From: DATKEJ01 sp963768715
GTDB taxonomy: Bacteria; Bacteroidota; Rhodothermia; Rhodothermales; DATKEJ01
Reading direction: 5' to 3'
Assembly: GCA_963768715.1 (NCBI GenBank)
Contig: CAVYJC010000008.1
Span: 186,001-250,000 of the forward strand
Length of the DNA: 64,000 bases
Under the pieces are notes generated by a model. It worked only from the letters and a program-made list of their open reading frames with translations. It was not told where the DNA came from and made no database searches. The translations under genes and the position numbers were made by a program. Below are positions 9,345 to 19,576 of the stretch, piece by piece (position 1 is the stretch's first letter; each line of letters starts with the position of its first letter).

Positions 9345-9752
9345 GACGAGGTCATTGGACACCGGGCACCGGTCCTTGGGTCCCATGACACGGCGAATAT
9401 ACCGTCGAGAGACTCCTCGGTTCAAACAAAGAAGGGATACACCTGGACGGCTGCAGCTCCGCGAAACCGTTGAAACGGTTTCCGAGGCGTTTCACCCGCC
9501 TCTACCCCCGGATTAAAATCCGGGGCTACGAAGAGGCGCGGCTGCGCCGCGCCGTCGCCGGCAAGGCCGGCGCCCGACCAAGCAGGGCGGGGGCCATCCT
9601 CCATTCTCCATTCTCCATCCTCCTTTCCACGGACATTGCTCGCAGCCCGACCTTGTATTACGGCGGGAATAACCGATATTACGTGTGTTACCACAAGGGT
9701 TGACGCCGATTCAAATCTGGCCACCACCACCCATCAAACCGCCCCCGCCACC
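9345..9752. repeat. Intergenic cluster of hairpin repeats and a heptamer array
   Basis: No gene was found in these 400 bases. They hold four adjacent palindromes: GAAACCGTTGAAACGGTTTC (9463-9482), CCCCGGATTAAAATCCGGGG (9506-9525), GGCGCGGCTGCGCCGCGCC (9535-9553) and GCCGGCAAGGCCGGC (about 9557-9571). A 7-nt array of CCATTCT/CCATCCT follows at 9595-9628. Similar palindromes with different stem sequences recur at 15428, 15477, 59551 and 60240. Confidence 0.8.
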
Positions 9753-12700
9753 ATGAAGAACGAATCCACCGTTGTGAGCGGCCTCGGTCTCACTTCTTTA
9801 CTCGTCGCTACAGCGATTCTCTTGATTCTATTGCCTGGACCCGCCCTCGGGCAGACGGGGATCGACAGCCTGGGTTCATTTCTCCCGTCGGCAGCATCAG
9901 GAGATGGAGAGTCTGCCATTGGAAGCATGTCGGAGAAACCGTTCTATTGGACCAGCTCCGGGACGCTGGTCCAACTCAATCCCGTCACGTTGTCCAACTT
10001 CGCGTCCGTCCAGGGGATATCAGCCGACGGGTCGCATGTCGTAGGATTCGAATCCAACAGCGGAGGCCTGGGTTCAGTCGAATGCGACCCCAGATTGAAG
10101 GATGGGGGCTGGAAGCCGGAAACACGCCTTTTCAGCTGGACGTGGACCCCGCCGGCGGGCAACGCTACCAGAATCACACCGCAAGATGACTTCTGTTATG
10201 CGGCCGTAGACATTGCGAACGACGGGCGCGTTGCAGGTTACTACCTCGACACTACCGGTACGGATATAACGTCGGGAAGGAAAGCCTTTTCATACGAAGG
10301 AGGTGTTTTCACGAAGCTGCCCACGGGTGGGTTCAAGGAAACCGTCGCGATGGCTATTTCAGCCGACGGATCGGTTATCGTCGGGTATGGAATCGACGGA
10401 GCAGGCAATGGCCAGGCCGTGAGATGGACGGTCTCGGGCATCGAAGTGCTTTTCGATGGCGAGGCAACCGACGTTTCCGATGACGGCTCGGTGATTGTGG
10501 GCGACGCGCTGCCGCACGCCTACATCCGATGGGAGGCCGGTGTCGTCACGATGCTGCCGGATCCCTCATCCATAGATGGACGATCCCTCAGGGTAAGCGG
10601 GGACGGAAGTACGGTCGTGGGCACTGTGTACGGACCATTCGCATCTAACAATGGCCGTCACGCACACGTCTGGCTTGACGACGGGACGAGCAAGTCCCTG
10701 TTGGAGCTTCTCCAAGATGCCGATGTGGATGTCGGAGACTGGTTCTTCTCGAGTGCCTCCGCCGTCACGTTTGACGGTTCGATGATTTTCGGCCGGGACT
10801 TCAACGTCAGTCCAGGGTCAGGCTTCCGGGTCCAACTGAATTCCCGATGCCTCGATCAGGCCGTTGGTTGGGCGTCGGCCACGACCGGTGACTTCGACAC
10901 GGGATCGAGGTGGGAGGGCGGTGATGTGCCGCCCGACACTTCGGTGATCGCATTCGAGACAGGAGGATCGGGTTACATGGTTAATCTGACCGCTGATCGC
11001 ATCGACTCCGATCTGTTTGTCCCGGGCGACGAGGTGACGTTATCACTCGGGCAGGCCGACTATACATTGACGGGCATGTGCTCGAGCAGCTCGATCAACA
11101 TCAGTTCGGGTGGATCGCTCACGCTGTCGAACGGCGACGTCCTGGCGTACGGCTCGGTGCGCATCAAGGGCGGCCTGGCGCCGGAACTCCTGATCTCTTC
11201 GCAGTCATCGTTGCAGATCGACGCTGACGACGACGGGAGCGGATCGCTCATGGCCGGAACGCCGAACGGGAACGCCCTCGTACAGGTGGAAATGGGGGCG
11301 TCGCTAACGAGTCCGAACAGTACCGTGCTTGGATCGACGGCCGGCACGAACGGCGAGCTGTCCGTTGACGGAGCCTTTGTCGGCGGAGACGTCGAGGTAG
11401 GCGACAACGGAGACGGCGAACTCTTCGTCGATGACGACGGATTTGTTGCCGTCGATCAGCTGATCGCAGGCAAGGGCGCAGGCTCGGGAATCATCACGGT
11501 AGACGGCGGACGACTGGATGCCGACGAGGTCATCCTGTCCGATGGTTCGAGCTCGACGCTTTCGTCGCTCACGGCATCGAACATGGGCAAGCTCAACTTC
11601 AATTCTCTGACTGTCGGAGGGGCCGCGGGGACAACCGGTTCAGTCACTCTTTCGGACTCCGATCTGGATCTCAAGGTCATGATCGTCGGACGAGACGGTG
11701 TCGGGGACGTCGAAATTGGGGCCGGCTCTACCGTAAACAAGCTCTCGCGCTCAGGCAACTTTGACTTGGGCCTTCAAAGTGGCTCCTTCGGTGCGATGAA
11801 GATCGATGGGGCACAGACCGAGTTTGCCGGCCACTCGTTGATCGTCGGTGATGCGGGCGAGGGAGACCTGCGAATCAGCGGCGGCTCGGTAGTCGACGTC
11901 GATCGAGTCTTCGTCTCGCTAGTGGGACCGGGATATTTCGAGGTGGATGGGGCATCGACATTAAATGCGAGACACTTTGACTGGGGGCAGGATGCGACCG
12001 TCGTCCTCGACGGAATTCTCCTTGTGAGCCCGAACACCGGCGCGCCAAAGCGCAGCGCCGTCGCCGACGTTGTGCTCCGTACCGACACACTCTCGGTGCG
12101 AGGAAATCCCGACGTTGAGGTCGACAGCGTAGCGGTTGCAGACGGCGGAGTCGTCATTGGAAGCGGTACATTCCCGTTTGGGCTGACGAATGGGGGAGTA
12201 CTCAATCCGGGTGACGCGGCGGAAACGCCCGGGCAGTTGACCATCGGCGGTGACTATGTCCAGACGCCGGACGGCATCTTGGAAATCGAGATCTCCGGAT
12301 CGGGCGAGGCCGAATTCGATCGGTTGATCGTTGGCGGAAAGGCCACGCTTTCGGGCAGGCTTCGTATTTCGCTCATCGGCGGCTTCGTGCCAGAGAATGG
12401 ACAGGAGTTTGAGATCGTGCAGGCCGCATCGGTCACGGGCGAACTCGGTCCGATCGAGGCGGAGGGCATCAGGGTGGATCTCGTAGTCGACGGTACCTCG
12501 GCCAAGTTGGTCGTCTTGTCCAGCGTCGCGAACGAGAGGCAGGGGGATCTTCCTGTCGGATTCGCGCTTCATCAAAGCGTCCCAAATCCGTTTAACGCGC
12601 GGACCACGATCTCGTACGATCTGCCGACACCCGCGCCGGTGCGACTGATCGTGTTTGATGGTCTCGGTCGCGAGATTCGGCTGCTGGAGTCAGGTTTGCG

Positions 12701-12818
12701 GACCGCGGGCCGACACGACGTGCACTTCGATGCAGGCCCGCTCCCATCCGGGACGTATTTCTACAGACTCGAGGCCGATGGTCGCGTCCTGAGCGGCCGG
12801 ATGGTGTTGCTCAGGTAG
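9753..12818 (+). CDS. Large secreted HAF-repeat/beta-helix surface protein with T9SS tail
   Basis: 1021 aa from ATG 9753; the frame is open further upstream, but this start gives a clear signal peptide (TSLLVATAILLILLPGPALGQ). Residues about 50-360 contain HAF-type extracellular repeats of the form IS-x-DGS-x-VVG (GISADGSHVVG, AISADGSVIVG, DVSDDGSVIVG, RVSGDGSTVVG). Residues about 370-920 are a long Gly/Asp/Ser-rich stretch with regular VGDxGxGxLxI-like turns, typical of a parallel beta-helix of the autotransporter-adhesin type. The last 75 residues (VPNPFNARTTISYDLP ... GTYFYRLEADGR) are a type IX sorting domain, so the protein should be exported to the cell surface. A passive adhesin or matrix role is likely; no catalytic motif was seen. 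The reading frame is intact. Confidence 0.8.
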   Translation: MKNESTVVSGLGLTSLLVATAILLILLPGPALGQTGIDSLGSFLPSAASGDGESAIGSMSEKPFYWTSSGTLVQLNPVTLSNFASVQGISADGSHVVGFESNSGGLGSVECDPRLKDGGWKPETRLFSWTWTPPAGNATRITPQDDFCYAAVDIANDGRVAGYYLDTTGTDITSGRKAFSYEGGVFTKLPTGGFKETVAMAISADGSVIVGYGIDGAGNGQAVRWTVSGIEVLFDGEATDVSDDGSVIVGDALPHAYIRWEAGVVTMLPDPSSIDGRSLRVSGDGSTVVGTVYGPFASNNGRHAHVWLDDGTSKSLLELLQDADVDVGDWFFSSASAVTFDGSMIFGRDFNVSPGSGFRVQLNSRCLDQAVGWASATTGDFDTGSRWEGGDVPPDTSVIAFETGGSGYMVNLTADRIDSDLFVPGDEVTLSLGQADYTLTGMCSSSSINISSGGSLTLSNGDVLAYGSVRIKGGLAPELLISSQSSLQIDADDDGSGSLMAGTPNGNALVQVEMGASLTSPNSTVLGSTAGTNGELSVDGAFVGGDVEVGDNGDGELFVDDDGFVAVDQLIAGKGAGSGIITVDGGRLDADEVILSDGSSSTLSSLTASNMGKLNFNSLTVGGAAGTTGSVTLSDSDLDLKVMIVGRDGVGDVEIGAGSTVNKLSRSGNFDLGLQSGSFGAMKIDGAQTEFAGHSLIVGDAGEGDLRISGGSVVDVDRVFVSLVGPGYFEVDGASTLNARHFDWGQDATVVLDGILLVSPNTGAPKRSAVADVVLRTDTLSVRGNPDVEVDSVAVADGGVVIGSGTFPFGLTNGGVLNPGDAAETPGQLTIGGDYVQTPDGILEIEISGSGEAEFDRLIVGGKATLSGRLRISLIGGFVPENGQEFEIVQAASVTGELGPIEAEGIRVDLVVDGTSAKLVVLSSVANERQGDLPVGFALHQSVPNPFNARTTISYDLPTPAPVRLIVFDGLGREIRLLESGLRTAGRHDVHFDAGPLPSGTYFYRLEADGRVLSGRMVLLR

Positions 12819-12844
12819 CGTCTCGATTGACACGCTGTCGTGGT

Positions 12845-13130
12845 GTGATCCCGAACGCGACCTCCGAAGCGCGCCGTAGCGATCAGCGAAGGCGGGACGC
12901 ATGGCGTGGAGGGACCTCCTCCGGGACTGCCCACCGACTGTCGGGTGGAGTCGAACGCCAGACGCCTTCTGGATTCCCGCCTCCGCGGGAATGACGGAGT
13001 GTCGCACGCCGCACCCCGCAAGCCCGCACCCGCACCATGGCTTTCCAAGTACCAAGTACCAAGTACCAAGTACCCCGCACCCCGACCCCGTCAATTATCA
13101 ATTATCATTTCGCAATTATCAATTATCATC
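12845..13130. repeat. Intergenic repeats: CCCGAA element, inverted TTCCCGC hairpin and two heptamer arrays
   Basis: The gap of about 345 bases before the lipoprotein gene holds only repeats. A GATCCCGAACGCGACC...GGAGGGACCTCC element occupies about 12846-12925. The hairpin ATTCCCGCCTCCGCGGGAAT is at 12973-12992 and also occurs identically at 39978-39997. An AAGTACC heptamer array lies at about 13044-13074 and an AATTATC array at about 13092-13129. No gene is evident. Confidence 0.8.
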
Positions 13131-13164
13131 TCACTCAGGTCACATCAAGCAACTGATTGTAGAG

Positions 13165-15366
13165 ATGAAGCACTTCCGATTGTTCACCCTGCTCGTAACG
13201 CTGCTCGTCGGATGCGGAGGGAAGGGCGGAACCGATTACTACGTTTCTCTGAACGGCGACGACGCCTGGTCGGGACGACTCGCTGAGCCGAACGCAGACC
13301 ATTCCGACGGACCCTTCGCGACGCTCCAACGCGCCCAGGAGGCCGTCCGGCAGTCGATCGTCAGCGGTGAGGCCGTCAACGGACCCATAAACGTGTTCTT
13401 ACGCGAGGGTATCTACCCGGTGGACAGTACGCTCGACCTGGCGGTGGAAGACTCGGGCGCTGAAAATACGCCGATCGTCTGGAGCGGGTTTGGAGAAGAA
13501 AAGGCCGTCTTGACAGGCGGTCGCGCGATTACGGGTTTTTCACCTGTCGCCGATGGCCCGGGCTCCGAACGTATCCCGAAAGATCGCCGGAAGAAAATCC
13601 TTGTCACAGACCTCCGTGCTCAGGGGATCACGGACTTCGGTAATTTTTCGGACGACGAGGGTCCGGGGATCGAGGTATTCGTCGACGGGCATCGCATGCA
13701 GCGGGCCCGCTATCCCAACAAAGGATTTCTCGAAATCGCCGATGTGCCGCAAAGTGGTGACTCGGTAATGAACGAGGGCAGCTTCCAGTGGCAGCGGGAA
13801 GGCATTGCGGTTGGACGCCACTTTGGACGGTTTCGGATCGATGACGATCGGATAGCCTCCTGGGCGCCCTCGAAAGACATCTGGATGCACGGCTATTACG
13901 TTTGGGATTGGCGCGACGGATTTCAGCGCGTCGCGTCGATCGACAAGAAGTCGCATATGGTGTATCCGGCCCCGCCGCATCATCACTACGGCTACAGCAA
14001 GGGGCAGCGCCTGTACTTTTTCAACGTTCTCGAGGAGCTCGATGAGCCTGGCGAATGGGTTCTGGACTTCCAGAAAGGGCTCCTGTACCTCTGGCCACCG
14101 GACGACCAGATGGAGCCGTCGGTTACCGTCTCGGATTTTGACGGACCGGCGATCCGACTCGATCAGACTTCGCATGTGCGAGTCGAGCGTCTGGTCTTCG
14201 ATCAGTTCCGGAAGTCGGCCATCGAGATCGAGGGAGGCGCCGATGATCGCATTCTGGGGAACGTGATCAGAAACATCGGGCGTATGGCGGTGAGCGTTCG
14301 CGGTGGCCTGGCTCACGTGATCCGAAGCAACGACCTCACTGATCTCGGCGCCGGTGGAATTTCAGTCGACGGCGGTGACCGCCTCACCCTCGAATCCGGG
14401 CGACACGTGATCAGTAACAACCGCATCGAACGCTTCGGACGCGTTCAGAAGACGAACGTCCCGGGGATCAGGCTGACGGGAGTCGGTCTCACGGCCTCGC
14501 ACAACGAGCTGCACGATTCACCCGACGTCGGGATCCAGTTTTTCGGCAACGACATGACCCTCGAGTACAACGAGATCCACCAGGTGGCTCGCGAAAGCGA
14601 CGACGTCGGCGCCATGTACATCGGCCGGGATTACTCCATGAGGGGGAACGTGATCCGGTACAACTACCTCCATCACCTCACAAAGCCGATGAACGTTGGC
14701 GTCATGGGTGTGTACCTCGACGACTGGACGAGCGGCGTCAACATTTACGGCAACGTGTTCTACAAAGCCGGACGCTGCGTATTCATGGGCGGAGGTAGAC
14801 GTAACACGGTAGAAAACAACCTGTTCATTGGTTGCTCTCCATCCGTCTTTCTGGATGCTCGCGGCAAAGTCCGGAACACCGAGTATTTCGACGGTCGCGT
14901 CACGACCCTCAAGGATCGGATGGACGCCGTCAATGCGACCAAGCCGCCCTACTCGGACCGCTATCCGGAGCTGGTCACGCTGTACGACGACGATCCGGCG
15001 ATGCCGAAGTACAATCGGCTGATAGGAAACGTGTCGATGGAAGGGACCTGGGTCGGCCTCTACAGCGGACTTCCTCTGAACATCCTCGACATGACCGGGA
15101 ACGTCATCGCTGATCCGGTATTGCTCCAGACCAGCAAGAAAACGGCTGTCGAAACGGAAGATTTCGACGTTCACCGAACCGACGACGATCCCATCGTGGC
15201 TGCGTTGAGGGATGCCGGCAATCGCGTCGTTTCGGAGGAACCCGGCACGTTCGACAACATCACGGGCCTGTTTCAATGGACTGACGGCGCGAAGAATCCG
15301 CTCGTGGGGATCCCTTATAATGAGATCGGCCTGGTTGCCGACGAATTTCGGATCACGGCGCCGTGA
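13165..15366 (+). CDS. Right-handed parallel beta-helix lipoprotein (putative polysaccharide-active)
   Basis: 733 aa from ATG 13165, chosen because it starts a lipoprotein signal (LLVTLLVGC, lipobox Cys at about residue 17). After the lipobox comes YYVSLNGDDAWSGRL followed by DGPFATLQRAQEAVR, the entry motif of right-handed parallel beta-helix proteins. From about residue 330 the coils are recognisable (NVIRNIGR, SNNRIERFG, ASHNELHDSPDVGIQFFGND, YNEIHQVARESDDVGAMYIGRD). The fold is shared by polysaccharide lyases, pectinases and GH141-like glycosidases. The acidic residues around DDVGAMYIGRD are candidate catalytic positions, but this is inference. Probable site: periplasmic face or outer surface. 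The frame is intact. Confidence 0.75.
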   Translation: MKHFRLFTLLVTLLVGCGGKGGTDYYVSLNGDDAWSGRLAEPNADHSDGPFATLQRAQEAVRQSIVSGEAVNGPINVFLREGIYPVDSTLDLAVEDSGAENTPIVWSGFGEEKAVLTGGRAITGFSPVADGPGSERIPKDRRKKILVTDLRAQGITDFGNFSDDEGPGIEVFVDGHRMQRARYPNKGFLEIADVPQSGDSVMNEGSFQWQREGIAVGRHFGRFRIDDDRIASWAPSKDIWMHGYYVWDWRDGFQRVASIDKKSHMVYPAPPHHHYGYSKGQRLYFFNVLEELDEPGEWVLDFQKGLLYLWPPDDQMEPSVTVSDFDGPAIRLDQTSHVRVERLVFDQFRKSAIEIEGGADDRILGNVIRNIGRMAVSVRGGLAHVIRSNDLTDLGAGGISVDGGDRLTLESGRHVISNNRIERFGRVQKTNVPGIRLTGVGLTASHNELHDSPDVGIQFFGNDMTLEYNEIHQVARESDDVGAMYIGRDYSMRGNVIRYNYLHHLTKPMNVGVMGVYLDDWTSGVNIYGNVFYKAGRCVFMGGGRRNTVENNLFIGCSPSVFLDARGKVRNTEYFDGRVTTLKDRMDAVNATKPPYSDRYPELVTLYDDDPAMPKYNRLIGNVSMEGTWVGLYSGLPLNILDMTGNVIADPVLLQTSKKTAVETEDFDVHRTDDDPIVAALRDAGNRVVSEEPGTFDNITGLFQWTDGAKNPLVGIPYNEIGLVADEFRITAP

Positions 15367-15522
15367 CAAAAGTCACCCCGCGCTTCGTCTTGGGAGCTTG
15401 GCCGAACTCAAATGTTTGGGACAGTCACCCCGCGCTTCAGCGCGGGGCTGGCCGGCACCCAAGAACTTCTTCCGAGCGGGGTTTCAACCCCGCGAGGCGC
15501 CTCTGCGCCGGTATTGCGATTG
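15367..15522. repeat. Hairpin repeats after the beta-helix gene
   Basis: AGTCACCCCGCGCTTC occurs twice (15371-15386 and 15423-15438). The second copy is part of the perfect palindrome CCCCGCGCTTCAGCGCGGGG (15428-15447). A second palindrome, CGGGGTTTCAACCCCG, is at 15477-15492. Both have a TTCA or TTTCAA centre like those at 9463 and 59551. They could also act as terminators for the upstream gene, but no T-tract follows. Confidence 0.75.
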
Positions 15523-15605
15523 ATCCGCGGTTTTGGTAATTGTTTCTCTCCAGTCTCGCTATTCTTGTCATCGCGCGGGAACTCGAACCACTAACTGGTA
15601 AGCAT

Positions 15606-16103
15606 ATGCTCAAGGAATTCAAGGAGTTTGCCATAAAGGGCAACATGGTCGACATGGCTGTCGGCATCATCATTGGCGCTGCATTCGGGACCGTCGTCAA
15701 GTCGGTCGTCGACGATATCCTCATGCCGATCGTGTCGTCGGTCGTCGGGGCGCCCGATTTCTCCAATCTCTTCGTCGTGCTGAGGAATCCAACCGGCGCG
15801 ATGTTCGACACTGTCGTCAGCAGCCAGAGAGGCCGGGGCGGCCGTTTTGAGCTACGGTCTGTTCATCAATGCGGTGATCGCCTTCATTATCGTCGCTCTG
15901 GTCCTGTTCATGGTGGTCAAGAGCATGAATCGCATGAAACGCGAAGAGGAAGCGGCGGCCGAGGAGCGCCGGCAGCCCCTCCGGAGCCATCCAGCGAGGA
16001 AAAACTACTCACCGAAATCCGAGACCTGCTGCGAGCAAGAGGTATAGGACGACGGGGAGGCCGGTCCGAAGGGTATGCTCGCGGGGCTCTAGCCGGCGTA
16101 TAG
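15606..16103 (+). CDS. mscL: Large-conductance mechanosensitive channel MscL (two frame breaks)
   Basis: The N-terminus from ATG 15606 is a textbook MscL start: MLKEFKEFAIKGNMVDMAVG with the pore-lining helix GIIIGAAFGTVVKSVVDDILMP. At about 15825 the reading moves one base on and continues as AVLSYGLFINAVIAFIIVALVLFMVVKSMNR, the second transmembrane helix. At about 15975 it returns to the first frame for the C-terminal helix EPSSEEKLLTEIRDLLRA. MscL is a pentameric inner-membrane channel that opens on membrane tension to release solutes during osmotic down-shock. The two shifts compensate, so the gene is probably intact in the organism if they are sequence errors; if real, the channel would lack its second helix. 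The 3' end is uncertain: stop 16101-16103 in the first frame, or 16045-16047 in the other. Confidence 0.85.
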   Translation: MLKEFKEFAIKGNMVDMAVGIIIGAAFGTVVKSVVDDILMPIVSSVVGAPDFSNLFVVLRNPTGAMFDTVVSSQRGRGGRFELRSVHQCGDRLHYRRSGPVHGGQEHESHETRRGSGGRGAPAAPPEPSSEEKLLTEIRDLLRARGIGRRGGRSEGYARGALAGV

Positions 16104-16132
16104 ACTCCTCCGGGCTTGTAACTGGAGGTGCT

Positions 16133-17045
16133 TCAAGCGCCGGCCTTTTCGGCCCAGAACAGTCCGTAGCGCAGGACTCCGGACTCGATCGCCTCACAGG
16201 TGGCTTCGATTTGCTCTCGAATCAAGTCGAGATCTGCCCGTGCGTCGTTTAACATACCAGGCCGAGACCCGGTAGCAAAGCCGATTTTCCCAGAGTCGAA
16301 CCAGCCGGTGGAGGCGTTTGGCGTGGGGGAGGAGCGTTCGTCGGGTAGCGTCCTCCACGCGCAAGCTCTTGAGCCCCGCTTTGTGCATCAGATCGGAATA
16401 ACCGTCAATGGACTCGATGTAGGGCATGTCCCAGGCGTTGAGAAACCGGCCGAGGCAATCCAAAGCGAACCGTGAGTCGCCTGCTGCATCCTCGTCCATC
16501 GAGATAGCGGCCATGGTGAACCGCCCGCCCGGCGAGAGCACGCGTGCAACCTCGGCGAGAAACTCGCCTTTGTCAGGCATGTAGGCGGCCGACTCGATCG
16601 ACATGATATACGGGAACTCGTTCTCCGGGAAAGGCAGATTCGTGCCGTCACCCTGGCGAAAATTCAGTCCCTGGGGAATGGATTCTTCCCTTGTCCTCTG
16701 AATGGCGCGTTCTATGTTGTAGGGACAGATGTCGATCCCAACCACATCGGCTTCCCACCGGTCGTGCGCCAGGAAAGCAGGCCCTCCACGCCCGCATCCC
16801 ACGTCCAGCAGCCGGATGGGCCGGGGACCCTTCCTGACCAGACGCGCCAACAGCCTGTTGACCAACCGCATTTGGCTCTTTCGACTCCAATGGCGGCCCG
16901 CTCGCGAGTATCCGCTGTTGAGGAAAAGGTCCCGGTTAACGGCATGCAGCATGCGGTAGAACTCCGCGTGCGGCCCCTCGTCTCCGAAATGGGCAATCAC
17001 AGCCCCTCGGGTCCAGGATGGATTTCGAATCTGCCAGTCGGCCAT
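16133..17045 (-). CDS. SAM-dependent methyltransferase, class I (frameshift near 16255)
   Basis: Starts at ATG 17045. It contains the SAM-binding glycine motif LLDVGCGRGG (residues about 80-89), VVGIDICPYNI as motif II, the acidic QGDGTNLPF, and MSIESAAYMPDKGEFLAEVARVLSPGGR. This is the arrangement of sterol/tocopherol/phosphoethanolamine-type methyltransferases. The first frame stops at 16194, but one base on, the sequence continues as LNDARADLDLIREQIEATCEAIESG and GLFWAEK to a stop at 16133, which looks like the native amphipathic C-terminus. The substrate is unknown; related enzymes methylate quinones, sterols or phospholipid head groups. It stands alone, convergent with mscL. Confidence 0.75.
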
Positions 17046-17113
17046 GAGCTACCTGTCATTCTCGTACCACCTACAGAACCGCGGCGTACCTTCATCGTTC
17101 CAGCCCCCGGCCT

Positions 17114-17219
17114 TGATCACCGATCATCGATCACCGATCAACGATCATAGTTCAGCGTTTAGCGTATCGTTTGTCGTTTAGCATTCATCGTTCATCATTC
17201 AACGTTCATCGCTCATCTT
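17114..17219. repeat. Degenerate heptamer arrays (GATCACC, GTTTAGC, GTTCATC types)
   Basis: Three successive 7-nt families: GATCACC/GATCATC/GATCAAC (17114-17148), GTTCAGC/GTTTAGC/GTTTGTC (about 17150-17180) and ATTCATC/GTTCATC/ATTCAAC (about 17181-17219). They fill the gap between the methyltransferase and the DUF512 gene. The period of seven is kept even where single bases vary. Confidence 0.75.
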
Positions 17220-17226
17220 CCAGCCT

Positions 17227-18538
17227 TTGTCCATCCGCATCACATCCATATCACCGGGTTCAGTTGCCGATCGTCTGGGTTGGCAGCCGGACGACGAGAT
17301 CATCTCAATCGACGGTCATCGGATCGGAGATGAGATCGATTTCCGTTTTTACGCAGCCGAGTCGGAGCTCGACGTGCGGTTGCGTCGAAAGGGGATGCTG
17401 CGTGAGGAGCGCGTGGTTCGTCCTGAAAACGAGCCGTTCGGCGTCGAAGTCGAAGAGTTTGTGATCCGTCCATGCGCCGACGACTGCATATTCTGCTTCG
17501 TGGATCAGAATCCGGGTGGCCTTCGCGAGGCGCTTTATTTCCGCGACAGTGATCCACGGATGTCGTTTCTCTACGGCAACTATATCACCGTCACCAATCT
17601 GCGCCAGGGGGACCTCGACCGCATCGTCGAACAGCGATTGAGTCCGATGTACATCTCGGTCCATTGCACCGATGACGAGATCAGGCGGCGGATGATGGGC
17701 CACAGGAGGCAAACGGACCGGCTTCGCGAGAAGATGCAGTTTCTGCGCGAAAACGGAATCGAGATGCACACGCAGATTGTCCTCGTTCCGGGCTACAATG
17801 ACGGCGCGGCGCTCGTCCGAACGATCGAGGATCTCTTCGGCATGCGCGACGCGGTTAAATCCGTTTCGGTGGTGCCTGTCGGACTGACCAGCCACCGTCA
17901 GGGTCTGGAGGAACTCCGTCACCTGACACCCGATGAGGCACGGCAGTTGATCGGCCAGATCGACGACTGGCAAGCACGATTCAGGTCGGAGTCCGGAACC
18001 GGCTTCGTTTACGCCTCCGACGAGATGTACATCCTGGCCGGTCTGGACTTTCCGCAGGAGGATGCCTACGACGGATTTCCCCTGATGGAGAATGGCGTGG
18101 GGATGTGCCGCGATTTTCTCGATGAGTTCGCTTTCCAGATCGAAGCATTACCCACCAGTCTCGCAGCGCCGCGTAGGATCACCTTCGTAACGGGCACGCT
18201 CGCCGCGCCGATCCTCGAGCAGCGTATCGCGACGAAGCTGCGTGCAATTGAGGGACTCGATGTGGAGGTCCTGGTCGCCGAGAATCAGATTTTCGGTCCG
18301 GCAGTTACGGTTAGCGGTCTTCTCGGCTACCGCTGCATTCGGGCCGCTCATCGGAACTCGCGATCCGGGTGATTTGGTCGTCTTACCGCCCGATTGCGTG
18401 AATTTCGAGGGCGACTTCCTCGACAACACACCCGGGCGAAACCGACCCGAGGATCTGGCCCGAGAAATCGGCTGCCCGGTTCAGGTATTTGCCGGTGACT
18501 GGGAAGACTTGGTCGACCCAATTCCAGCCGAAGCCTGA
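17227..18538 (+). CDS. DUF512 family protein: PDZ domain plus radical-SAM-like Cys motif (frameshift near 18345)
   Basis: The start is TTG 17227; no ATG lies near. Residues 1-60 form a PDZ-like domain (ITSISPGSVADRLGWQPDDEIISI). A Cys cluster follows, CADDCIFCFVDQNPGG, with REALYFRDSDPRMSFLYGNYITVTNL, the hallmark of the DUF512 family, thought to bind an iron-sulfur cluster. The first frame ends at 18372. One base on, the sequence continues ALIGTRDPGDLVVLPP (approximate) and FEGDFLDNTPG to the stop at 18536-18538, which is the normal family C-terminus, so a one-base insertion near 18345 is likely. The family is conserved, often near engA/der in Firmicutes, and its biochemical role is not established. 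Confidence 0.8.
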
Positions 18539-18576
18539 CGGTTTTTAGCGGTTCCTACTCCTATCTTCGGAACGAG

Positions 18577-19576
18577 ATGGAGAGTCGTGCCTGGATATTA
18601 GACGAGCTTGATGCGAAACCCGACCCTGTCGTAAGGGACGGAGCGCCGACATTTGCCGTGTCGAAGCTGACGGGCTGGCTTGAGCGACAGGACTTTCACC
18701 CCGTCCTCTCCGGTTTCCTCCTGTTCGTTGTCACGTTTGTGCTGTTCCAGGGGCTGGCTACGGTCATTGCCGTGGCGATGGTTGCCTCGACGACAGAGTT
18801 TTGCCGGTCCCGAAGATCTCCTGAGTGCTCTCAAAGACGCTACCGGGCCGCTGCTCGTCGGCAATACCGTTGGGCAGTTTTTCGGTATGGCGATCCCAGT
18901 CCTCCTCTGGACGAAACTTCACACGAGACAAACTGCTAATTATCTTCGGTTTAAAGCGCCGGACCCTGGCCTCGTAATTCTATCAATTATTGGTCTCGTA
19001 GCCCTGTTTCCCGTGATCCAGTGGCTTGGACAGGTCAACCAGTCGCTTCCGTTGCCGAAATTCCTGGTCGATCTCGAGCGCTCGCAGATGGAGTTGATCG
19101 AGCGGATTCTCTCCGGCGGCGTCAGTCTCCCCGCAACGGTATTCGCACTGGCCATCACGCCCGCGATCTGCGAGGAAATGCTGTTTCGCGGCTACCTTCA
19201 GCGTCAATTCGAGCGGTCGCTGGGAGCGGCCGGAGGCATCGTTGTGACAGGCATTCTGTTCGGGTTGTATCATTTCAGGCTTTCGCAGGCCATACCGCTG
19301 GCGATGCTGGGGGTTTACCTCGGCTTCCTGGTGTGGCGAACCGGCAGCATATGGGTCGTCGTGATCATCCATTTTCTCAACAATGGCTTCGCTATTGCGG
19401 CGAATAGTTACGTAGCGGCAAATCCCGACCTTGGAATAAAGGACATAGACGCGATGGCCGTCCCCTGGCCGCTGGTGGTCGGCGGGGCACTCATTCTTGC
19501 CGGCGTCGTTACCTTGATGAACAGGCGGGTTGAGGCGATGGCTGACCCGCAAAAAGAAAGGGGGGCATTATCGTGA
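18577..19576 (+). CDS. CPBP-family intramembrane metalloprotease (frameshift near 18800)
   Basis: The N-terminal cytoplasmic stretch and first helix (VLSGFLLFVVTFVLFQGLATVI) are read from ATG 18577. At about 18800 the frame moves by one base and continues FAGPEDLLSALKDATGPLLVGNTVG to the end at 19576. The CPBP/Abi motifs are present: EEMLFRGYLQRQFE (E-E-x3-R, about residue 199), FGLYHF (F-x3-H) and HFLNNG. These residues hold the metal site of type II CAAX-prenyl-endopeptidase-like proteins. In bacteria the family acts in membrane protein processing or bacteriocin self-immunity; the substrate here is unknown. Its TGA overlaps the GTG of the next gene, which points to co-translation. Confidence 0.8.
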
